Under the pieces are notes generated by a model. It saw only the letters and a program-made list of their open reading frames with translations, did no database searches and had not been told where the DNA came from. Below are positions 21,565 through 31,961 of a stretch of 64,000 bases of DNA, piece by piece. The DNA is from Phanerochaete sordida. Its lineage: Eukaryota; Basidiomycota; Agaricomycetes; Polyporales; Phanerochaetaceae. A program made the position numbers and the translations under genes. Each line of letters begins with the position of its first letter. The stretch's first letter is position 1. Location of the stretch: assembly GCA_019973155.2 (NCBI GenBank), contig BPQB01000052.1, positions 124,001 through 188,000 of the forward strand. The letters run 5' to 3'.

Positions 21565-22274
21565 CTATGGCGGCAGCGGCATGGGAAAGGCTTCCGCAGA
21601 GCTAGTGAGAGTCTGCGTGCGCCCCAACAGACCGTGCATGCAGAAAGCTAGGATCAGGAACTGCGTCGCGCGATCGATCGCGAGGTCAAATTGGCCCACG
21701 ATGTCCTGCTCGCCCTTCCAGCTGAGCAGTCGGCGATGCCAGGACCCTGTGCGTACGCCTTCCACATAACGGTGTATCTCTCGCAGCTTGCTGGAATGAG
21801 CCCGTCAGACCAGCTCATGGCCCTCTCAGGAATGAAGGCTACGACACCTTTCGAAGTCCGCGATGTGTTGCTGCACAAACGTCGGTATCTTCGCTCTGCG
21901 GCCGCGCAGTGTGCTTTCGATGAGGCCCATGTACGACGCACAGCGGCCTGAGAGCTCGGTACATGCTTCCTTGTTGCGCCGAAGTGTCTACGGTCCTCTA
22001 TTAGCCTGTCCCGGCCGCTCTGGGTTTTGACGACTCTGCGCACCTTAACAATTTCCAATATTTTTGTGAGGATGCCGGCTGCAAGAGTGATAGGTGGAAA
22101 TGACGCGAGCGCGGCCACTTCGTTGATGAGCGCGGCGGTGTCGGCCGCCATGCTGAACAGGTCACGGCCCAAGGGATGTAGCGACTCCTGAACTTGAACA
22201 GGAGGTGCTGGATCCACTGCTGTCGCTGCGTAATAATAAATCGCGTTCCTGCGAGGTTCGTGGAGAACTTGCAT
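21565..22274 (-). CDS. Stand-alone MLKL-NTD-like helical-bundle protein
   Basis: Spliced model (minus): 22274-22044, 21987-21848, 21790-21565 (198 aa). It contains AADTAALINEVAALASFPP, then ILTKILEIVK, RRNKEACTELSGRCASYM, and a last pair of helices with GSWHRRLLSWKGEQ and DLAIDRATQF. The SW-x-x-R motif, exon 2 length (140 nt) and intron phases equal those of the bundle part of the gene at 8669. No NADAR domain follows; the protein ends after a short tail. The neighbouring NADAR gene ends only 43 bp upstream on the same strand. By analogy with fungal and animal relatives it could be an oligomerising or membrane-active cell-death module, but that is inferred from family resemblance. Start chosen as first ATG; an inner ATG at 22151 is also possible. 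Confidence 0.72.
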
Positions 22275-22317
22275 GTCTTTGTCGGCGGTAGAAGCGATGC
22301 CGCGGTGCGTGCTTGTG

Positions 22318-23167
22318 TCAACACCTACAGCTCCGCTTTGCTGAGCCTGTCAATTGCGAGTCAGTTGGCCTGAACCTTTCAGCACAACGCCCTCCTCCAA
22401 CCTGGGCGGAACTTGGGAGCAGTTCACTGCGCAAGGTGTTGCGGACCCGCATCAAGGCCTTCCCGAGCTCGTTTCGCCCGCGCCCGTCCGGACCATGTCC
22501 CCAGAAATTGTCGGTCTGTCGATACATTAGTCGAGGCAATCCAGGCGTGGATGAGACTCACTGGGTTTGCCATGACAATTTCACGCTGCCCCGTGCTGAG
22601 GAGCGTGTCGCGGAGGTCCAGGTGCTGCGTGAACTTCGCGACGAGGACGTGCTCTATGAGCGTGGTGCTCACAGCGCACCAGTCTTCGCGCCACTCGGGG
22701 CGCAGCCGCATTGCCGCGCGCACGGCGGCGCGCGCCGTCGGCTGGGCGCGGATGTGTTTTGCGAGAGCGGGATGCGCATCGAGGAACTTGAGAGCCTGAA
22801 ACACTGCAGAGCGTCAGCAGCGCGGCATGCCTGGCGTGGAGAGGGCACGCACGGTGCTCGGCGGTCGCGTACTCCGTACCCTTGTGCTCGACAGGGTACT
22901 CGGCGAAGTTGGCGAATCTGCCGCAGGCCATCAGTTGGCCGTGAAACATGTGACGCAGGGGTACGCACGCTGAGTATGGTAGCTTCTCGTCGTAAAAATA
23001 TATAGGCTCTTGGCTAAGCTGCGGCTCAGAGTCTGTTTGAGGGCTTGAGAGCACCCCGGGTCAATGTGCGAACCGCTCTTGCTGGTCGTCATATCTCACC
23101 GATTATCGGTACCATGCTGTATAAGCATATCATAATGCTCTTTTGCGTGTCTTGGTTCTGGGACCAT
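22318..23167 (-). CDS. NADAR-domain protein
   Basis: Spliced model (minus): 23167-23100, 23043-22969, 22917-22853, 22803-22562, 22515-22318 (215 aa). The short N-terminus MVPEPRHAKEHYDMLIQHG comes from a first exon whose splice to the second keeps phase. NADAR motifs: PIYFYDEKLPYSA, YATAEH, FQALKF, REDWCAVS, KFTQHLDL, LLSTGQREIVMANP, FWGHGPDGRGRNELGKALMRVR. Divergent points are Ser-Ala for Tyr-Glu at the end of the first motif and Asn for Asp in the ANP motif. A 35-residue basic tail follows. It reads toward the stand-alone helical-bundle gene, 43 bp away. Confidence 0.84.
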
Positions 23168-23648
23168 GGTGTGGTGCTAGAATCGTAGCGATATGAGGAT
23201 AGAGATGTTAGCCTCCTGGGGTTCTACGGTGGAAATGAAGTTCGAGATTTGCGTGAAGTAAAATGTTAACTGGAAGCTATGTGAGTGCCACTGAGTGGGG
23301 GTTATATGGATCTTACAGTGTCAACACCTGTCATCGGAAATGGAAACTCCGTTCATCATCGCATCACGCCTGTAAGCGTATCGGCGCCTCCACCATTATC
23401 GCCGCGACTTGGGAGACCAGAACGCCGTAGCAAGCCATGGGCTAGTGCACTTTCTCTTCGAAGTCGGTGCACGGTCGAGGCGCATTGCACATCAGGCCTC
23501 AGACCAAATAAAAGCAGGACCCATTCGCAACAACTCGGGCCCACACTTAGCACGATATTCCGAGCTCGCTCGAGGTGCTGCAAAGGAAGTCTTCCAGAGA
23601 TATAGGAATAATCTGAGACTGGACACCTGAATCGCAAACAGGCGTGGC
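23168..23648. other. Intergenic spacer
   Basis: Region between the NADAR array and the zinc-finger gene. No gene supported. Confidence 0.45.
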
Positions 23649-26600
23649 TCACTGACGCTGCCTTTTGTCAGGAGACGCGGTCGCCTCATCATCATCGTCC
23701 TCATCCCGCTGCCTCTTCTTGCCCTTCCGATCCACCGCAGCCGGCGAGGCCGGATTCTCCAGGATCTCGACCTCTTCGTCCTCATCCTGCGCCTCCCGCC
23801 TCCCGGACTGTTTCTCCTCCGCCTCCACTCCATGCGCGGTTCTGACGTGGCCCAGCAGCGAGCTGAGCGAGACCTCGTGCGGTTTTGAGAAATTGGGGTT
23901 TTTTGTGATGTTTTTCGTGATTGTGCACACGCGACGGCCCGGGAAGCCTTCGCACTGTGTGGTGTGAACTTCCTCAAAATGCTTGTGCTTGCAATTCTTG
24001 GACCAGAAGCGGACGGGGCAGCCCCGGATCGGGCATTCCGTGTCTGATGCGCTCAAGGAGCCCGCACGTTGCTGCCGCCGCCCAGAGTCGGCGCGTGACG
24101 TTGACGGGCGCGACGCGGCAGCCCTAGCTGCGCTCGCCGCGGACCCTGCCTGAGGGTACATCGACGGCTCGACAAGGGGCGTCGGTGGCGGAATGTGAGG
24201 ATACCCAAGGCGCCCGCGCACACCGCTCCGCGCGTACGTCCCGTCCATGTGCGAGCTCTCCCTGGGCACGAAGCCATCGGTGGGTGCGAGCCCACCATAC
24301 GCGCCTGGATGCCCGGTGTATCGCGCTGCGTGTCCCATTTGCGCCGGCGCGTGCGCTGTGTTCGCCATGGCGTATCTCGGGTCGGCGATCGCGTGTCCCG
24401 TCCGCGACGCCCCGCGCAGCGCTGCAGCGTATTGGGCACTCGCCTGTGCGTCGGTCGGCCCGCGCCTCCCTTGCTGCCGCTGGTACTGCTGGTACTGCTG
24501 GTGCTGTTGGTACTGGCGCTGCGCCTGCGCCTGCTGCTGCTGGCTTTGTATGTATGCGGCGTGTGGCTGCCGGTGTCCTGGTGGCCGCGCCATCCCCGGA
24601 TGGTGAGCCATTCTCGGGTACCGAGCCATCCCCAGATTCGCCGCATACCCCTGATGCCGCGCCGTGTCGAGCCCTTGCTGCTGCATCTCTGTCGGCCGCT
24701 GTGACTGCGCAATCGAGGGCAAGTGCGTGTCCTGCGGCGAGAGCACGCTGCCGGCACCTGTCCCGTCCGCAAGCTCATGCTCGCTCGTGACGGCTTGCGC
24801 CTCAGCGGCCGCGGCGCGCTCCGCTGCCATTATCCTCTTCACCTCCTCATCTTTCTTGCGGAGAGCGTCGTACCACTGCTCGCTCACGGTGGGCTGGCGC
24901 TGGCCCTGTTGCCGCACTGCAAGCTCCGGAGGCTGGTGCTGTGGCGCGTCGCGCGTCGCCGCGATCTGCTGAGCCTCGCGCAAGCGCTGTTCCACCGGGT
25001 ACTGCTGGTGCTGTGGCGGCGGCGGGTACTGGTGTTGCACCAGCTGTGCCGTTTGCTGCTGCATCAGTCGCTGCTGGTACATCTGCTGTTGTGTCATGGC
25101 GGGCGGGTGGGACGGCCCTGCGTGCGCGTTCTGGCCGCTTTGATACGCGTGTTCGTCGTGTGCAGGGGGCATCGGGCTATCCGAGAGCAGCGAGGGCACG
25201 GGTACGGGCATCCCCGTCGTGGGGTCGTACAGCTGTGGTGCGACGTTCATATTGTGCGCCCCGCCGACGGTTTGCGACGAAGGCCTACTGTAGGCGGTAC
25301 CAGAGAGTGTCGCCGGTGTCGCCATCACTTGACCGAAGGATTGCCAACCTGGCGCAGGGCCCTCCGTGTGCGGCTCCATCACCTGCTCCGTGATCTGCTC
25401 TCGGACAGCAGCAGCGCTTGTAGTTGCTGCTTGCTCGCCTTGCGCGGTGGCGGCTCGTGCCTGCGCGATGTTCGCTGTTTGAAGCTGCGCGCGCTTCTGC
25501 ATCTCCACGTACATGGCCACCGAGCGATGAAAACATGCGTTTAAGTACACTCGCAGCTGGTGAAGGGCTTGCGGATTACCGTGTCTCGCGACCACAACGT
25601 CAACTATGTGCCCAATCTGGAAGTCCTTCCACATATAGGGCACTAAGCGGAGTTGGGTTTCGTTAAAGATTTCGGAGAGGACGTGGGCATGTCGAGGATC
25701 CAAGCGGGGGCGTCCGACCTGCGTCTGGGCCGTCGAGCTTGAAGAGTGCGACGAATCCAAGGGTGCAGGGTATGACATATGGGGCACAGTAGTCTCGGAA
25801 CGTCCAGGTGCTGCATTGTTCGAGGTGCCAGCCGTGGGGTAGACCGGTTGTACGAACTCAGCCGGCCCGTTCGAGACGTTCTGCGGGGGATGCATCATGT
25901 TCGAGCGGAAATGGCGCGGTACATGCGCCTGGTAGGCGGGGTCATCTGCTGGGGCATACACGCGCCCAGTCGGCAGAGGGACGTGGTGACTTGGCACGGA
26001 TGGTGTGGTCGACGCGCTAGTATACGGCGTCGCGACTCTTGACCGCGAATCAGTGTGCAAGTTGCTGGGGACGACTGGCGTGGACGGCACAGACGGGTAG
26101 TGAGAGCCCGAGGGCAACCCGGATTCTTGCGCAGTGGAGTCAAGAGTGGAAGACGAGCCCGGCGAGGCGGCAGGCCATGCCATGTAGGCATTTTGCGGAA
26201 CGTACGCTCCAGCGGACGTGGTCGGCGTGCTACAAAGGGGACAACCGTTGATATGAGCATCGAATAACCCGCTGAAAAAATAACGACGAATCGCACCTCT
26301 GATGCCCCGCTGTCTGCCATCCTTGCACCCCAGGCCAACCCGCGACCTGTGGTGCCATCTGCTGGGCCTGCCCTTGCTGCAAACCCGACGTTTGGGCGCG
26401 CGGTGCGGCTTGACCAGAGCGAGAGCTGCCCTGGACGAACTGTGGCACCCCATGCGACGTCTGAACACGGGGCGCGGCATGACCAGAACGAGAACTTCCC
26501 TCGACGAACTCTGGAAGCTCGCTCGAAGCCTGAGGGTGGTCCCAGCCCTGCACGGCGTTCCACGCCTCGGCGGGGAGGAGGAAGCTGGGGGCGGTCGCAG

Positions 26601-28221
26601 CTGTGCTCGGAGTCGACGGCGCCCACGCCGACGGGAACGCAGGTGTTGATGGTGCTGGAGTGCCCTGCGGATTCTCGTAGGTGTCCGCCGCGCGAGGGCG
26701 GGTGGATGGTGCCCTCGGCATTACGGAAACCGGCGTGGGCGGTACTCCCGAGGTCGGTGGCGGAATAGGTGTGAGCTCCGCAGGAGTGGCCGTGGGTTCT
26801 CGAAGTGCAGGAGCCGGTACAGGCGGCGGGGCCATCACGCCCACGGGACGCGTGCGCGTCGCCGACGTGTGCGAACCGCTGAAATAGTCGGTCGGGAGCG
26901 CGACCGTCCTCGGAGCGGGTGTGCTCGTCGACGCAAACTGGGAGGGCGGCTGCGGTCGCTGGGAGGGTTGCGCGCCAGGGGACCCGTTCGAGGGACCCGA
27001 AGGAGCGCTGTGATTGGGCGTCCTCAGAGGGCTGCCCGTGAATGGGGTCCGAGGCTGGGCACGTCCGGTGGGCGGACCAGCTGCTGGAGGCTCAGGCCTC
27101 CTCGACAGCATCCGAGGGTCGATTGTTGCAGGCGGCTCTGCATCGCACGTGCATGGCGTACTGATCTTCGGAGAGTGGTTCGAACTGAGAGAAAGCCCTG
27201 GTGGTGTCGTAGTCGTAGGCTGCTGAGGACGCCCCGAGGTACTAATAGCTGAAGCTGTCGTGGACGGAAGTTCAGCAGCGACGTCGCGGTGAGTCGATGG
27301 CCCATTCGCTCTGGGTGGTAGGAGCAACAGACGAGGATCAATGGCCGCAGGTGAATGAGCCGTAGAATGGATAATTGACGGTCCAGCCGTCGAGTAAGAG
27401 CCCACTGTATTTCCATGATCAAAGTTGCTCTTGAGGATCTCCATTATAGCCTGGAACGTTGAATCGGACAGCGAAGCATCGCTGTACAAGTCTTTCTTCT
27501 CTTCAGCATCAGACGACGGCGGTACTGGGCATGTGTCAGCTGCTGTAACCTCTGGAGGAACCGCAGCAAATATTGATTGATAGGACGGCGAAGCCCTAGT
27601 GAAGTGGTATGAGGGGACTGAACAGCCACGAAAATGCGACGGACGCACTGGTAATCGGTCGCCAAAATCCCTTCAGCAGCGGCATCCTGAGCGGCACTCG
27701 GAAGGTCTTCTGGCGTCGTCTGCCCGGTTGTTTGTGGAGACGGCCTTTCCGACGTTGCCGACCGGTCAGTGGCCACGCTAGGGGATGTGGCGGTTGAGTT
27801 GTGGCCCGAACCGGACGCTAGTGGAACACTTGAAGCAGCAGCGTCAAAAGGCGGTGCCGTTGCCTCGTCCGCTGGGTCTCCGCGTGGAGCGGTGAGCGTA
27901 GATGTGACCGAAGCTGGAGCCGTCTGCCCCAGCGTAGCGTCGGCGGAGGCGATGCGGATGCGCAGCTCCTGAAAGGCAGTCTTCAGTGCCTGCTGTGCGA
28001 AATCATGTTGTGCGTCTCACCTGTTTCAGCTCTTCACTGAGCGGGCCTGAATTTGCGGTTTCAGAGAGTAGGTCGTCGACCGTCCAATTGTGGCTTTGCG
28101 CGAGTCAGTAATGATCAGTGCTGAGACCAAGACAAATAGCTCACTGGTCGAACGGTGCTGTGGCCTCGTCGGCGACATCGTCATTGACGACAGTATCGAA
28201 GTATAGACCGTTGTCAGGCAT
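23649..28221 (-). CDS. Large disordered protein with C-terminal C2H2 zinc finger
   Basis: Spliced model (minus): 28221-28145, 28093-28021, 27968-27649, 27595-26297, 26229-23649 (1449 aa). Most of it is low-complexity: Ser/Thr/Pro-rich in the first 600 residues, Gln-rich repeats (QYQQHQQYQQYQ and neighbours) near 1150-1200. A conserved-looking folded block follows DPRHAHVLSEIF and contains LVPYMWKDFQIGHIVDVV. Near the C-terminus CPIRGCPVRF...HKHFEEVH fits C-x4-C-x12-H-x4-H, and a second, degenerate finger ends LLGHVRTAH. The last 60 residues are acidic and then basic (RKGKKRQRDE), a likely nuclear signal. Probably a nuclear DNA- or RNA-binding regulator; no target can be given. Further small introns inside the last exon cannot be excluded. 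Confidence 0.75.
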
Positions 28222-29954
28222 TGGAACTTGGGTTTGATGATAGTGTGAAGGAAAGGGAACGGGGAGCAAGGGGGAGCGTATTTATTGGCGCTACGCATCT
28301 GTGGCTCAGCGTGACTACGTGAATAGGCGTGACGGGGGCCACAAGACGACGCGTCTGTTTGTTCTCCTTGTTATGCGTGGTCACATCAGCCTGCTCACAC
28401 TTATCGTTATATTAGGGCTTCAGTGGCGCGGACGAAACGAGTCTTACCAGAGGTAATCAGGATGGGGCGGATGTCCTGGAGAGAACGCATAAGAGCCTCT
28501 CAGGGCACCTTATGATCATGTTACTCAAATGCTGCGTCGTGTGCGTCAGTAGGGAGAGACTGGTGCGTTTTATGGCGACGCTGACCTTGGTCTCTCGATA
28601 TTCCACACGACATGCAAGGGACAGAGGCCCAACAGCTTGTATACAGCTACCTGTTCCAGCTGCAGAAGCAAGACACGGGGAGGGTATCCAGTGAATCTCG
28701 GTCGTATCGTCCACCGTGTCGTATTGTGATACGTTTTGCTTCCGCTCTGCATGCAACCGGCCAGCGCACGGTTGCAAGCGAAGGCGAGCCCATAAGAGAC
28801 GGCTCGCGACTGCCGTTGACTATTTCAATTGTTGGCTTACCATCTACGCAAATGCTGGCGACGCTCACCTGCTAGTGCCTGACGATGGTCTAACCATGGC
28901 GGGCGGGCCTGACTGCAGCCCATACGTCATCGTCTTACCTTGTGAAGCTCGGATAAGAATCCAGGAAGACAAGACTGCGCATATAATGAGCCAGCTGTCC
29001 GCAGAATGCGAGACAGTCGACTTACATGTCACTCTCTGCACTGCAGTCAGCGCGAGCTTTGTATGTTTTGGGAAACTGGCGAAGTACGGAGCTGTGCACT
29101 TCGTATTCCTGACTCTCGATGGACTGGTCATGTGTATCCTGAGTAAAGCATCAGTGTTGAGTATCCTTTGCAATGTAAATCGATGATAGAAAGTGAGCTC
29201 CGTGCGCTGGGAGGGTCCAACGGCTACGTGGCACTAGCTTTTCGTTTCGGCAAGGACATCGCTCTACATCTCCCGTCCAGACACGTACCACCGTAGGATG
29301 AAGAAGTTTCATGGTGCCCTCTGCAGCACTGTAGGCTGTGCGAAGCGTACTCGAGTTCGACGACGTACTGTGCGACGCTAAGATAGTGTCGAAATATTGA
29401 CTTCGTTACCCTGTCATCGCTGAATACTTATCATTAGGCGCTGGAGTAAGCAAGCTAGCTTATCACGTTCGAACGTTCCCTTATGTCTACTACTTACTGC
29501 TATAGAAGCACGACGTTTCGTCTCTCGGCATGAATCGTCATCTTGCTTTTACACTTGCTCGCGGATACCAGATCTCCTCACGAGCTCAGCAACTGCACGG
29601 CTTTCCACAGACTCTGATTGAGCGTTTGAAGAGCCTGCCTATATGCATCCGCAGGTCTCGGCGCTGAGCAAAGCGTGGATCTGCGACCGCTCCGCGCACG
29701 ACGCGTTTCCTGGCTCTCCGTCCCGCGACCACCGCCGCCACTTCTTGCACTTACGTTCAGCGTTGCCTTAGCCGGTCTGCAGCTTGCCGTGACGCTTGAG
29801 AGCGACGGGTCTGTATGAGTACGGATGAGACTGCGCTGATATTAGGAACTGCAATCCCCACGCCAGAGGAGACGCATCGCGAAGCGGCGAGCTTGACTAG
29901 ACAACCTACGGCTAACGCGGAGCGCGTATAACCAGGACTAGACAGGAGAACACG
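28222..29954. other. Divergent intergenic region, no gene recognised
   Basis: Contains the promoters of the zinc-finger gene (leftward) and the SRAP gene (rightward). A few frames of 70-160 codons lack domains and splice support. A TATA-like GTATAA lies at about 29925, 25-30 bp before the SRAP start codon. Confidence 0.4.
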
Positions 29955-31744
29955 ATGTGCGGGAGGTTTGCGCTTGGGATCCCGGTGCGTCGCCTCTTCT
30001 TCCTTGCTCAGAACTAGTCCTATCCATCCCCTTACGTTCTCTCCTCCACTTGTTCACTTCCTCACACGCCCCCGCAGCACTACGAGATCCAGGCACTGGA
30101 CGGGTATGCCGTAGACGTCGGCGAGTGGGTGGGCCAGGCGCACTTCGTGCCTCGATTCAACGTCGCGCCACGCTCGAACGCGCCGGTGCTGCGCCGCGCG
30201 GACGGAGGACGGGCCCCACCTGAGGAACGCGGCGCGAGTGGCACTCAACAGCGCCAAGACGCGTCCGGGAGCCGCGCTGCCGCTGCGAACGCAGAGGCTT
30301 CTAATGAAGAAGCCCACGGAGACGGAAACGAAAGCGCAGCAGACGGCGCACAGGTCGACGCATGCGTGCTGCACACAATGAAATGGGGCCTCGTCCCGCA
30401 CTGGAGCAAGTACGAAGACCTGACGCTGAACACGATCAACGCGCGCGCCGAGGCGCTGCAGGACGGCAGTGGAATGTGGAAGAGCCTCCGTGGCACGCGC
30501 CGGTGTGCCGTGCCTGTGCAGGGGTGCGTCTCGTCCTTGCTGAGCCTTCATGTATGCACCAGAGAACGCTAACGAGCGTGAACAGGTACTACGAGTGGCT
30601 GAAGAAGGGCCGCGAACGCCTGCCTCACTACACGCGCCGTGGCGACGGCAGGCTCATGCTCCTTGCGGGGCTCTGGGACGTCGCCACGCTCGAAGGTGCG
30701 TCCGCCCTTCTTCTTCCCCTCAGCCGCCAACACACCCAGATTTGCACATGCTGACGCACGCACAGGCCAACCGGACCCTCTGTACACCTTCACGATCGTC
30801 ACGACGGACGCATGTGCAGACATGGCGTGGCTACACGACCGGCAGCCCGTGATCCTGCGCACCGACGCTGCGCTGCGCGCGTGGCTCGGGCCGCGCGCCT
30901 GGGACGCGTCGCTCTCTTCGCTGCTTGAGCCGTACGATGGCGAGCCGCTGACGTGGTGCGTGCCCCTTGCCCTCCGTAGTGTGTCGTTGCGGCACGGTAG
31001 AAGTGCTGACGGAACGCGCAGCTACCCGGTCCCGAAGGAGGTGGGCAAGGTTGGCGAGGAGAGCCCAACGTTCGTGCAGCCCCTCGCGGGCCGCCGCGAC
31101 GGCATCGAGGCCATGTTCGCGCGCCAAACCGCCAAAGCCACGCCGTCGCCGAGCCGCTCGCAGAAGCTCAAGGTGGAGGCGATGAGCCCGAGTCCGGGGA
31201 AGAGCCCGGGAAAGAGCCCCGGCAAGGACGCGGTCAAGCGCGAGCGGAGCCCGTCGCCCGCGCACCAGCCAAAGGCGGGCCCGTCGAGCACAAGGGCCAG
31301 TCCGAAAAAGCCCAAGACGGAAGCGAAGGACGAGGACGGCACCGTGGAGGAAGTCATCGACCTTTATCGCGACGACGCAGCAGACGAGGACTACGCGATT
31401 GCCAGCAGGACTAAAGCTGAGCCGAAGCTCGAGAAGATGAATACCTGGGAGGACGACGAGCTGGAGATTGTCGACGTGCCCGCGTCGAGCAGCAAGAGTC
31501 CGGGGAAATCGGTGAGAGCCCTCCGCCTCTCCCGTAGGAGCATTCGTTCACAAACAAGGTATGTAGCCGGCGCAGGGCACATCAGCCAAGAAGGTAAGTC
31601 GGTGCCCCCAGGCTGTTATGGCATTCACGCTTATGGGTGCTTTAGCTCAAACCACAGGAGCCGGCGAAGTCTCCAACGAAGAAGCCTGCGAAATCGAAGA
31701 AGGCAGACAAGTCGAAGATCACGGCGTACTTTGGCAAATCATGA
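29955..31744 (+). CDS. SRAP/HMCES-family DNA-protein crosslink protein
   Basis: Spliced model: 29955-29984, 30078-30523, 30586-30695, 30766-30955, 31022-31511, 31576-31593, 31646-31744 (460 aa). SRAP proteins cap abasic sites in single-stranded DNA by a covalent link through Cys2. All key residues are present: MCGRF at the N-terminus (Cys2 after Met removal), FNVAP, MKWGLVPHW, INAR (Asn131), YYEW (Glu162) and LHDRQPVIL (His219). An insert of about 55 disordered residues lies between the first strands. The tail holds the conserved block DGIEAMFARQTAK, Ser/Pro/Lys repeats, an EVIDLY and an LEIVDV segment (possible SUMO-binding), and ends SKITAYFGKS, which resembles a PCNA-interacting box. A six-codon micro-exon is part of the tail. 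Confidence 0.92.
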
Positions 31745-31961
31745 CACCGTGACCATCGAACCCCCCGAACCACTTCCTTGTATCGTTAATTTGTGTGTAT
31801 GACAAACATGTATTTCTTGGATCTGTACATTAGACGACGTTACAAGTATACGTTCTCTGGGATACACAGGAAGCTAGGGCTACATGGTCTATCATGATGT
31901 CGAACATGAAGTGGAAAAGAAACAGGTATCGCGAGTACTCAAGCTCTCACCAAAACTCAAA

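Noticed and set aside
24195..25544. Long plus-strand ORFs opposite the zinc-finger gene
   Set aside because: They shadow a low-complexity Gln/Pro/Ala coding exon, with Leu/Val/Arg runs typical of antisense reading.
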